Source: Brevundimonas variabilis
GTDB lineage: Bacteria; Pseudomonadota; Alphaproteobacteria; Caulobacterales; Caulobacteraceae
DNA length: 64,000 bases
Direction of reading: 5' to 3'
Assembly: GCF_014199945.1 (NCBI RefSeq)
Contig: NZ_JACHOR010000006.1
Span: 186,001-250,000 of the forward strand
This document shows, one piece after another, positions 16,920 through 24,831 of the stretch. Both the position numbers and the translations under genes were made by a program. Position 1 is the stretch's first letter. The number at the start of each line of letters is the position of its first letter. The notes under the pieces were generated by a model. That model searched no databases and had not been told where the DNA came from. It was given only the letters and a program-made list of their open reading frames with translations.

Positions 16920-18989
16920 TCATGCGAGGCCGAGCCCCGAGATGACGAGATCAATCAGTTTGATGCCGACGAACGGCGCGATCAGGCCGCCGAGGCCATA
17001 GATCAGCAGGTTCCGGGACAGCAGGGCTCCAGCTCCGATGGCCCGATACTTCACCCCACGCAGGGCCAGCGGGATCAGGGCCACGATCACCAGGGCGTTG
17101 AAGATGACCGCCGAGAGGATGGCGCTCTGCGGGCTGTGCAGCCCCATCACATTCAGCGCGCCAAGCGCCGGCAGGGCCACCACGAACATCGCCGGGATGA
17201 TGGCGAAATACTTGGCCACATCGTTGGCGATCGAGAAGGTCGTCAGGGCACCCCGCGTGATCAGCAGCTGTTTGCCCACCTCGACGATCTCGATGACCTT
17301 GGTCGGGTCGCTGTCGAGGTCGACCATATTGCCGGCCTCGCGCGCGGCCTGAGCCCCGGTCTGCATCGCAACGCCGACATCGGCCTGCGCCAGTGCCGGA
17401 GCATCGTTGGCCCCGTCGCCGCACATGGCGACCAGACGCCCCTTGGCCTGTTCCGCCTTGATCAGGCGCATCTTGTCCTCGGGCGTCGCCTCGGCAAGGT
17501 AGTCGTCGACCCCGGCTTCCGATGCGATGGCGGCGGCTGTGACCGGGTTGTCGCCCGTGATCATCACCGTCCGCAGCCCCATGCGGCGCAGGTCGGCGAA
17601 CCGCTCCTTCATGCCGGGCTTGATCACGTCCTTCAGGTGGATGATCCCCACGAGAACGCCATCCTCGACCACCGCCAGCGGCGTGCCTCCGGAGCGGGCG
17701 ATCCGGTCGACCGCCTGACGAAACTCGGCCGGTGTCTGTGAGTCCGTCAGGTCCAGCGACCGAAGCACGGCGTCGACCGCGCCCTTGCGCCAGGACTTGC
17801 TGTCCGCATCGACGCCGGACTGGCGGGTCGCGGCCGAAAAGGCGATCGCCTTGGCCCCCGCCGGAAGGTCGACGACCACGCCGGCGTTCCGCCCCAGCTC
17901 GATGATCGAACGGCCCTCGGGTGTTTCATCCGCCAGCGATGCCATGACGGCTGCGCGCATTGCGGCTTCCGGGCGAACCCCGGGGCTCGGGATGACCTCG
18001 GTCGCCATGCGGTTGCCGAAGGTGATGGTCCCGGTCTTGTCGAGCAGCAGGGTATCGACGTCGCCGGCTGCCTCGACGGCGCGGCCCGATGTGGCCAGGA
18101 CATTGACCTTCAGCAGCCGGTCCATCCCGGCGATCCCGACAGCGGACAGCAGCCCGCCGATGGTCGTCGGGATCAGGGTGATGAACAGGGCGCCAAGCAC
18201 GATGGGGTCGAGATCGATGCCGGAATAGGCACCGAGCCCCACCAGCGTCACCACTGCGATCAGGAAGACCAGCGTCAGACCGGCCAGAAGCACCGACAGG
18301 GCCAGTTCGTTGGGCGTTTTGCGCCGATTGGCCCCTTCGACCATGGCGATCATCCGGTCCAGAAAGGTTGAACCGGGAGCCGAGGTGATGCGCACCTTGA
18401 TCCAGTCCGACACGACGGTGGTGCCGCCGGTCACCGCCGACCGGTCGCCGCCGCTTTCGCGGATGACCGGCGCACTCTCGCCCGTGATGGCCGCCTCGTT
18501 CACCGAGGCAATGCCCTCGACGATCTCTCCGTCCGAAGGGATGACGTCGCCGGCCTCGACCAGCACGATCGAGCCGACCTCCAGATCGCCGGCCGGCGTT
18601 GGCACCGTCAGCCCGGTCGCCGGATCGACGATCAGCTTGGCCTTGGTCGTGACGCGGGTGGCGCGCAATGAGTCTGCCGCGGCTTTCCCGCGTCCTTCGG
18701 CGACGCTCTCGGCTATGTTGGCGAACAGGACTGTCGCCCAGAGCCAGATGGCCAGCTGGATGGCAAAGCCTGCCGCCTCGCCGGCCATGACAGCCGCGAT
18801 CGCCGATACCGTTGCCAGCAGGGCCACGATCCAGGTCGTGAAGATCACCGGATTCCGCACCAGTCTGCGGGGATCCAGCTTGACGACGGCGTCGCCGATG
18901 GCCCGGCCAAGCAATGGGCCGGACAATCCACCGGCCAGGGGAGCGGACGGGCGGGGATCGCCCGGAAGCTCGGGGTTTGCGAAGGTCAT
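16920..18989 (-). CDS. kdpB: KdpB, P-type K+-transporting ATPase catalytic subunit
   Basis: A 689-aa P-type ATPase. It shows the TGES actuator loop ('[10 protein letters not shown]'), the phosphorylation motif DKTGT with D317, the KGAVD-type nucleotide-binding segment '[10 protein letters not shown]', and the hinge '[21 protein letters not shown]'. Seven membrane helices are expected, including the '[21 protein letters not shown]' region. It hydrolyses ATP to drive K+ through KdpA. Length matches the family (E. coli 682 aa). It starts about 15 bp after the kdpA stop. Confidence 0.97.
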   Translation of the reverse strand: MTFANPELPGDPRPSAPLAGGLSGPLLGRAIGDAVVKLDPRRLVRNPVIFTTWIVALLATVSAIAAVMAGEAAGFAIQLAIWLWATVLFANIAESVAEGRGKAAADSLRATRVTTKAKLIVDPATGLTVPTPAGDLEVGSIVLVEAGDVIPSDGEIVEGIASVNEAAITGESAPVIRESGGDRSAVTGGTTVVSDWIKVRITSAPGSTFLDRMIAMVEGANRRKTPNELALSVLLAGLTLVFLIAVVTLVGLGAYSGIDLDPIVLGALFITLIPTTIGGLLSAVGIAGMDRLLKVNVLATSGRAVEAAGDVDTLLLDKTGTITFGNRMATEVIPSPGVRPEAAMRAAVMASLADETPEGRSIIELGRNAGVVVDLPAGAKAIAFSAATRQSGVDADSKSWRKGAVDAVLRSLDLTDSQTPAEFRQAVDRIARSGGTPLAVVEDGVLVGIIHLKDVIKPGMKERFADLRRMGLRTVMITGDNPVTAAAIASEAGVDDYLAEATPEDKMRLIKAEQAKGRLVAMCGDGANDAPALAQADVGVAMQTGAQAAREAGNMVDLDSDPTKVIEIVEVGKQLLITRGALTTFSIANDVAKYFAIIPAMFVVALPALGALNVMGLHSPQSAILSAVIFNALVIVALIPLALRGVKYRAIGAGALLSRNLLIYGLGGLIAPFVGIKLIDLVISGLGLA

Positions 18990-19004
18990 GTCAGGATTTC
19001 CGGA

Positions 19005-20714
19005 TCAGAGCCGGGCCACGGCATCGAGCACCTGGAAGTGTTCGACGATGGGACCAAGGGCGAGGGCCGGGAAGAACTGCAACCCGCCCAGGATGAGGAT
19101 GACGCCGATCACCAGACCGATGAACAGCGGGCCATGGGTCGGCAGGGTGCCGGGGCTCGGAGCGAGCTTCGGTTTGGCGACCAGACTGCCCGCGATGGCC
19201 AGGACGGCAATGGCCGGAACGAACCGCCCCATCAGCATGGCGATGCCCAGGGTCGTGTTCCACCAGGGCGAGTTGGCCGTCAGCCCTGCGAAGGCCGAAC
19301 CATTGTTCCCCGCCGCCGAGGTGTAGGCATAGAGCATCTCGGACAGACCGTGAGGACCGTCGTTCAGAAGCCCGGCCAGCGCCGCCGGCAGGATAGCTGC
19401 GACAGCGGTGAATCCCAGAACGGCCAGGGGCAGGACCAGCACCGCGATCATGGCGAACTGGATTTCCCGGGCCTCGATCTTCTTGCCCAGATACTCGGGC
19501 GTTCGCCCGACCATCAGACCGGCCACGAACACCGACAGCACGGCCATGACGACCATGATGGCGATGCCTGACCCGATGCCGCCGGGCAGGATCTCGCCGA
19601 GTTGCATGAGGAACATCTGCAGCGCCCCGCCGAGCGGCATGTAGCTGGCGTGCATGGAGTTGACCGAGCCACTGGACGCGCCGGTGGTCTGGACAGCCCA
19701 GACGACGGAGGCGGGCACACCGAAGCGGACCTCCTTGCCCTCCATATTCGCGGAAGCGTCGACACCGGCCGCGACAAGGGCAGGCGCCGGCTGGGTCTCG
19801 ATGGCATACATGGCCGCGCCCGACAGGCTGAGCAGGACCAGAGCCGCGATGGCGAGCGCGCGCACGTCCTTTCTGGCCAGAACGGTACGGCCAAAAGCGA
19901 AGAAGGCCGCCCAGCCGAGCATATTGATCGAGATGGCCGTGAGCAGGTTGGTCAGCGGCGTCGGGTTCTCGAACGGATGCGCCGAGTTGACGTTGAAGAT
20001 GCCCCCACCATTGATGCCCAGCTGCTTGATCGCCAGCTGACTCGCGGTCGGGAACAGGGACAGGGTCTGGGATCCGCCTTCAAGTCCGGTCGCGGCGGCT
20101 GAGGCCTGCAGGGTTTGGGTCACGCCGAGGCCAACCAGGACAACGGCAAAGATCGCCGAAAGCGGAAGCAGAACCCACAGGGTGGTGCGGGTCATGTCGA
20201 CCCAGAAATTGCCCACCCCCTCCCCTCGACTTGCCACGAAGGCCCGCGCCAGAGCGGCGGCGATCGTCGCGCCGGTCGCGGCCGAAAGGAAGTTCTGGAC
20301 GGTCAGCCCGGTCATCTGGGTCAGCGTAGACATCGTCGTCTCGCCGCCATACGACTGCCAGTTGGTGTTGGTGACGAAGCTGACGGCGGTGTTGAAGGCC
20401 AGATGCGGAGACACGCCCTCGAACCCCTGAGGGTTCAGGGGCAGACCAGCCTGCAGGCGCAGGATCGCGTACAACAACAGAAAGCCCGCCGCGTTGAACG
20501 TCAGCAGGGCACCCGCATAGCTTAGCCAGCCCTGGCTTTGCCGGGGGCTCACGCCAGCTGCGCGATAGAACAGGGCCTCGACCGGCTTCATCACCGGGTC
20601 GAGCCAGGTCCGTTCGCCATTCCAGACGCGTGACATATAGAGTCCGATCGGCCAGCCGATAAGCGCGGCGAGACCGAGGGTCAGGGCGATCTCCGCCCAT
20701 CCTTGTATGTTCAT
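19005..20714 (-). CDS. kdpA: KdpA, K+-binding and translocating subunit
   Basis: A 569-aa polytopic membrane protein with ten predicted helices and the four degenerate K+-channel P-loops: '[19 protein letters not shown]', '[20 protein letters not shown]', '[16 protein letters not shown]' and '[14 protein letters not shown]'. KdpA binds K+ with high affinity and passes it to KdpB. Length fits (E. coli 557 aa). It begins 12 bp after kdpF. Confidence 0.97.
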   Translation of the reverse strand: MNIQGWAEIALTLGLAALIGWPIGLYMSRVWNGERTWLDPVMKPVEALFYRAAGVSPRQSQGWLSYAGALLTFNAAGFLLLYAILRLQAGLPLNPQGFEGVSPHLAFNTAVSFVTNTNWQSYGGETTMSTLTQMTGLTVQNFLSAATGATIAAALARAFVASRGEGVGNFWVDMTRTTLWVLLPLSAIFAVVLVGLGVTQTLQASAAATGLEGGSQTLSLFPTASQLAIKQLGINGGGIFNVNSAHPFENPTPLTNLLTAISINMLGWAAFFAFGRTVLARKDVRALAIAALVLLSLSGAAMYAIETQPAPALVAAGVDASANMEGKEVRFGVPASVVWAVQTTGASSGSVNSMHASYMPLGGALQMFLMQLGEILPGGIGSGIAIMVVMAVLSVFVAGLMVGRTPEYLGKKIEAREIQFAMIAVLVLPLAVLGFTAVAAILPAALAGLLNDGPHGLSEMLYAYTSAAGNNGSAFAGLTANSPWWNTTLGIAMLMGRFVPAIAVLAIAGSLVAKPKLAPSPGTLPTHGPLFIGLVIGVILILGGLQFFPALALGPIVEHFQVLDAVARL

Positions 20715-20726
20715 GGCTGTGGCGTC

Positions 20727-20813
20727 CTAGAAACGCTCGGGGCGCAGCAGCGCCGCGACCATGTAAACAGCGACGACGACCGCGCCGACCCCCCAGAGTA
20801 TGGCGACCAGCAT
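20727..20813 (-). CDS. kdpF: KdpF, small stabilising subunit
   Basis: A 28-aa membrane peptide, MLVAILWGVGAVVVAVYM followed by VAALLRPERF. The C-terminal 'ALLRPERF' is the KdpF signature and the rest is one transmembrane helix. KdpF sits at the lipid interface of KdpA/KdpB and stabilises the complex. It lies immediately upstream of kdpA and two bases downstream of another micro-ORF (TGA-CG-ATG), suggesting translational coupling. Confidence 0.9.
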   Translation of the reverse strand: MLVAILWGVGAVVVAVYMVAALLRPERF

Positions 20814-20815
20814 CG

Positions 20816-20899
20816 TCACACCCGCTTCAATGCAACGGCGAGAACGGCGAAGGCGACAAACGCCCCGCCGCCGATCGCCAGAAAAATCAGATCGGCCAT
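20816..20899 (-). CDS. 27-aa hydrophobic micropeptide leading the kdp operon
   Basis: A 27-residue peptide beginning MADLIFLAIGGGAFVAFAV and ending with Lys-Arg-Val: a single membrane helix with a positive C-terminal cap. A perfect GGAGG ribosome-binding site lies seven bases before its ATG, stronger than that of kdpF two bases downstream. It is the first gene of the kdp operon. Similar small hydrophobic ORFs precede kdpF in some other proteobacterial kdp operons to my knowledge, but the function is unknown. It may be an extra KdpF-like subunit or a translational leader for kdpF. Confidence 0.7.
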   Translation of the reverse strand: MADLIFLAIGGGAFVAFAVLAVALKRV

Positions 20900-21317
20900 G
20901 CCGATGCCTCCAGCTCAGTTTGAACCGTCAGCAGACCACCGATGCGCGTAAGCCCTCCATGTGCAAACGGGCCATGGGCATAAGGCGGGCGTAAAGATTC
21001 GGGAGAGCGGATTGGCAAACGTCAGGAGCACACGCCGGCGTGTTGCTCGAGACAGCTTATGCTCAGTGTGTGCCAGGGGGGTCGACGAAGGTCGGTGGCC
21101 CGTGAGGCAGCGGCATCAGTCGAAAGTCGGCTTGGCCTGCCTCATGCCTCAAACCACGTATACGCCGCATGCGGGCGAAGCCCGGCGGAGGCCCCGCCAA
21201 GGGCCATCAACCGAAGTTCGCTGAAAGTCACCAATTTGGGGACAAAGGCCATGGACTACCAAAGAGAACTGAGCGACGGCCATACTCAGCCTAGCTGATT
21301 GAAAGTTTTTAGCAAAA
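20900..21317. other. Intergenic region with the kdp promoter
   Basis: About 418 bp between divergent transcription units. The first 20 bp carry the GGAGG of the kdp micropeptide. The kdp promoter/KdpE site should lie within the next 100-150 bp; I cannot pick it with confidence. On the plus side, 21295-21317 is AT-rich (GATTGAAAGTTTTTAGC) and lies directly before the next gene. No RNA gene is evident. Confidence 0.45.
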
Positions 21318-22271
21318 ATGCTGGCCGGGACTCGAGCAGCTCAAGTCGCCTGGCTGAATGTCCGGTTGACGCTTGAGTTCATTGACGCCTCGCGACGATC
21401 GATTGACGGCGATCTCCTGTCGGCCCTGCTCGTGGCGGGCGTCTCGATCGCAAACATCGAAGCGACCCAGCTGCATCCTGGAGATCTTGATCGTTATCCG
21501 ACGCCGAGCGACTTGCCGGACGATCAACGCAGACCGGTCAACGCGGTGAGCATCGCGCTGTCTCTGGGAATTCCGAGAGAAACTGCGCGCAGGAAGTTGG
21601 CGGACCTGGTGAACCGGGGCGTGCTGACGAGAAAGGGAGACGGGATCTTCCTGAGCTCCGCCGTTATCCTGTCGGAGCCATTCATGATGGCAATCGCAAG
21701 CTATCTCAGCGCGACCTCGAGGTTTGTTTCGGGCCTGTCTGTTCTTGAAGCCTGCGGCGTACTTGGCACAGACCGCATGGCGAACCCGCCGTGGTCTATC
21801 GGTGGCATCACCACGAGACTGATGACGGCACACGTCCTGCGAGGGATCGAAAGTGCCACAGACCTGAACCCGTCCGTCAGTCTGTCCACTCAATACATCG
21901 CGCTTGCGCTCGCTCACCTGACCGGAGCGGCACTGCGCGTCCAGCCCGGCCTTCCCGAAGGCGCTGGGCGTCTGGCGTATCTGGCCCCCACGTTCAAGGC
22001 GGTGTCCGTGTCGCGTCTGTCTCGATTCACCCGCCTACCCCACGAGACGGTAAGACGTCAGATCCTGAAACTCGAGAAAATGGGCGCCGTGACGCAACGG
22101 GATGGCGGCAAGGTCATCGACCTTTCCGATCCCGCTCGCATGATCCCCTGGGTGGATCTTCAGACCCAGACCGACGTCAGCACTCGCCAGACCGTCTGGA
22201 AACTCTTCAGGGCGGGCGTCATCGTCCACACGCCTCCCTCAGAGACGCCCCTGCACCCGCTGATGCCATGA
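21318..22271 (+). CDS. Uncharacterised protein with two winged-helix repeats
   Basis: A 317-aa protein without signal or membrane segment. Residues 72-112 and 228-270 look like two copies of the same winged helix. The first has 'IPRETARRKLADLVNRGVLTRKGDG', the second 'LPHETVRRQILKLEKMGAVTQRDGG'. The recognition-helix pattern (P-x-E-T-x-R-R) and wing (G-x-L/V-T) are shared, as in Crp/GntR/MarR-type HTHs, and a helical segment separates them. I infer a DNA-binding regulator with tandem HTHs in one chain; no named family is recognised. There is no Shine-Dalgarno before the ATG, only AT-rich DNA, so it might be leaderless. It is convergent with the GH2 gene. Confidence 0.7.
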   Translation: MLAGTRAAQVAWLNVRLTLEFIDASRRSIDGDLLSALLVAGVSIANIEATQLHPGDLDRYPTPSDLPDDQRRPVNAVSIALSLGIPRETARRKLADLVNRGVLTRKGDGIFLSSAVILSEPFMMAIASYLSATSRFVSGLSVLEACGVLGTDRMANPPWSIGGITTRLMTAHVLRGIESATDLNPSVSLSTQYIALALAHLTGAALRVQPGLPEGAGRLAYLAPTFKAVSVSRLSRFTRLPHETVRRQILKLEKMGAVTQRDGGKVIDLSDPARMIPWVDLQTQTDVSTRQTVWKLFRAGVIVHTPPSETPLHPLMP

Positions 22272-22345
22272 CGAATGCAGTCAGCCGATAGCCGGCGCTG
22301 TGGGGCACCCGTCGCAGTTCGATCAGGAAACCGTTGATGGGGTCG

Positions 22346-22366
22346 CCAGCATCGGGCTGATGCTGG
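22346..22366. terminator. Hairpin between convergent genes
   Basis: A perfect 8-bp stem CCAGCATC/GATGCTGG with a GGGCT loop lies between the convergent ends of the HTH-protein gene and the GH2 gene. There is no U-tract on either side, so it is a possible bidirectional terminator only. Confidence 0.45.
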
Positions 22367-22378
22367 ATGCATGCGAAC

Positions 22379-24787
22379 CTACTCGACCGCCGAAATCGTG
22401 ACCCGGCCCGCTTCAAGATCATCCGCACGGGCCTCTACCGTCACCGCTCCCCGCCCCGCTCCGCGAACAAGCGCAACGGCTACGCCTCCCAAGGCGTCCC
22501 GGTCCGGTGAACCGAACGGTGTGTGGTCCGTGGATGAGGCATTGTCTGTGGCAACCAGAACTCCAGGGCCGCTCACCGAGAACCGAAGGCGGTGGTCAGC
22601 CCTCGGCACGGTCACCCCTGCTGCGTCGACCACGCGGGCCCGAACATAGACGAGGTCGTCGAAACTGGAGCCGACCTCGTTCTGATCCGGCACCAGGGCG
22701 ATCGCCACAGGGGGGCCGGCCGTGTCCAGCCGGTCCTCTACCCCCTGCACACCTGTATCAACACAGATGGCCCTGACCGACCCAGGCACAAATTCAACAG
22801 ACCATCGCCGTGGAGAGGCGTCTGCATTGATCGGCATGCGCCCGAGAGACCGCTCATTCAGGAAGGCCTCGACGTTTTCACAGTTGCTGTAGACCTCAAT
22901 GGTCTGAGGACCGGGCGTCAGTGCCTCGGGCGTCCAGTCGTCGAACAGGGCCACGGGCGCAGGTGGGGTTGCGACGGCAATCATCGTCGGCACGGCGGGC
23001 TGGTTAGGACCTCCCGCGCCATCGATTGCCGGACCGGCTGCGTTCGTGTTGGCATTGCGGACGACGTGGACGACGGGTTTTTCCGACCACCAGCTTTCAC
23101 GTTCCATTCCCCGTATCCGTTGCGCACCGGTACGGTCCAGCAGTCCGGAAGGGCTCTGGATGTTGGGCCAGCCCGAGCGATTGGCTTCGCCGAGATAATC
23201 GATCCCGGTCCATAGAAACATGCCTGAGAAGGCCGGATAATCCCGCACCGGGACCCAGTTCGACCGGTTGTGACCGTTCTCGGTGCCGACAATGCTGCGC
23301 GCCGGGTTCTGTCGATTGGCCGCGATCAATTCGTTCTCGCGATAGTTCTGCCCGACAACATCCAGCATGTCGGCCAGACCGTTCTCGTAATCGCCGGTCA
23401 CGTTCGGGCGAAACAGGGCAAGGGTCCGGGGGCGGGTCGGGTCGTTTGCCCGGATCACGTCCATGATGCTGCGCAGCGCAGCCTTGGCCTGGACAGGATA
23501 GGCCGTGTCGTGAATCTCGTTCCCGGCGCTCCAGATGACGATGCTGGGATGATTACGGTCTCGACGCACCATGTCGGCTGCGTCCCGCTTGTGCCAGTCG
23601 CTGAAGAACAGGTGATAGTCGTTCGGGGTCTTGGCGACGTTCCACTGATCAAACAGCTCATTCATGACCAGCAGCCCAAGCTCGTCGGTCAGGTCCAGAA
23701 ACTCGGGTGCCGGGACATTGTGCGCGGTGCGGATCGCATTCACCCCCTGCGCCTTCAGCGCCGTCAGCCTCTGACGCCAGACGTCCAGCGGAACAGCGGC
23801 CCCCACGGCTCCGCCATCATGATGCAGGGCGACGCCCTTCATCTTGAGGTTCCGACCGTTCAGCCAGAAACCCGTCGCGGGATCGAAACGCGCTTCGCGG
23901 ATGCCGAAGGGAACAACCTGATCGTCCAGAACGTCGCCGTCTTCGTCCAGCACCCGGACCGCAGCCCGGTAAAGGGTCGGGCTGTCAATGTCCCAGCGCG
24001 CGGGATTGGCCACATCCATTTCAGTCGTCAGCACCTCTGTCCGGCCGTCACCGATCGTCGTCACGGGGCTGCGCGTGCTCGCGATTTCACGGCCTGTCGG
24101 GTCGAGGATCGTCGTCTCGACCATGGCGGGGCGACTGCGCGTGGCAGCATTCTGGACCTCGACCGAGACGGTGACCGTGGCGTGGTCGGCGGTCAGATCA
24201 CGCGCCGACACGAACGCTCCACCCTGGGGGATGTGCACGTCATCGGTCTCGATCAACCGCACATGGCGATAGATGCCTGACCCATTGTACCAGCGGGAGG
24301 ATGGGGCAGCCGAGGTATCGGCGCGCACCGCAAGGACATTGGGGCCGTCGGTCCGCAGGTGCTGGGTCACATCGTAGCGAAGGCTGACATAGCCCATGGG
24401 CCTGAACCCGACATGATGGCCATTGATCCAGACGCCGCTGCGCTCCATCACCCCGTCCAGTTCGACGAAATAGCGACGACCGGGCTCTGGCCGGATGTCG
24501 AGGTCTCGACGGTACCAGGCCACGCCGGTCGGCAGGAAACCGTTCTCGCCGGCCCCTTTTGCCTGTTGATCGAACGGGCCCGCGATTGCCCAGTCATGCG
24601 GAACGGAAACCACCGCCCAGCCACTGTCATCGAAGTCACGGCGCTCGGTGGCCTCAGGGTCGCCCTGGAAAAACCGCCAGCCATCGGCGAGTGGGGTCGT
24701 GATGCGCGGCTCGGCTGTTGCCGCGGCAGGAAGTACCAGGACTGAAACTGCGCTCAGTCCCATCAACCACGATCTGATCGAGGACAT
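22379..24787 (-). CDS. Glycoside hydrolase family 2 (beta-galactosidase-like), exported
   Basis: An 802-aa enzyme with a Sec signal peptide (cleavage near ATAEP). GH2 architecture follows in order: the sugar-binding jelly roll ('GWRFFQGDPEATERRDFDDSGWAVVSVPHDW'), an immunoglobulin-like domain, and the TIM barrel. The acid/base E424 is in 'SAGNEIHDTA' and the nucleophile E503 in 'GTENGHN'. C-terminal beta domains of the DUF4982/Ig type complete it. It probably removes beta-galactosyl (or uronosyl) units from galactan side chains of rhamnogalacturonan I. It is the last gene of the minus-strand set TonB receptor, RGLX-like lyase, GH2. Specificity is inferred from context. Confidence 0.88.
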   Translation of the reverse strand: MSSIRSWLMGLSAVSVLVLPAAATAEPRITTPLADGWRFFQGDPEATERRDFDDSGWAVVSVPHDWAIAGPFDQQAKGAGENGFLPTGVAWYRRDLDIRPEPGRRYFVELDGVMERSGVWINGHHVGFRPMGYVSLRYDVTQHLRTDGPNVLAVRADTSAAPSSRWYNGSGIYRHVRLIETDDVHIPQGGAFVSARDLTADHATVTVSVEVQNAATRSRPAMVETTILDPTGREIASTRSPVTTIGDGRTEVLTTEMDVANPARWDIDSPTLYRAAVRVLDEDGDVLDDQVVPFGIREARFDPATGFWLNGRNLKMKGVALHHDGGAVGAAVPLDVWRQRLTALKAQGVNAIRTAHNVPAPEFLDLTDELGLLVMNELFDQWNVAKTPNDYHLFFSDWHKRDAADMVRRDRNHPSIVIWSAGNEIHDTAYPVQAKAALRSIMDVIRANDPTRPRTLALFRPNVTGDYENGLADMLDVVGQNYRENELIAANRQNPARSIVGTENGHNRSNWVPVRDYPAFSGMFLWTGIDYLGEANRSGWPNIQSPSGLLDRTGAQRIRGMERESWWSEKPVVHVVRNANTNAAGPAIDGAGGPNQPAVPTMIAVATPPAPVALFDDWTPEALTPGPQTIEVYSNCENVEAFLNERSLGRMPINADASPRRWSVEFVPGSVRAICVDTGVQGVEDRLDTAGPPVAIALVPDQNEVGSSFDDLVYVRARVVDAAGVTVPRADHRLRFSVSGPGVLVATDNASSTDHTPFGSPDRDALGGVAVALVRGAGRGAVTVEARADDLEAGRVTISAVE

Positions 24788-24831
24788 GTCCCCTCCTTTG
24801 AAATGCTACTCAAGCGGCTTCGGCGCAGGCT

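Noticed and set aside
20980..21010. GGCGTAAAG-like sequence as a KdpE binding site
   Set aside because: Too short and too degenerate to tell from background without an alignment.
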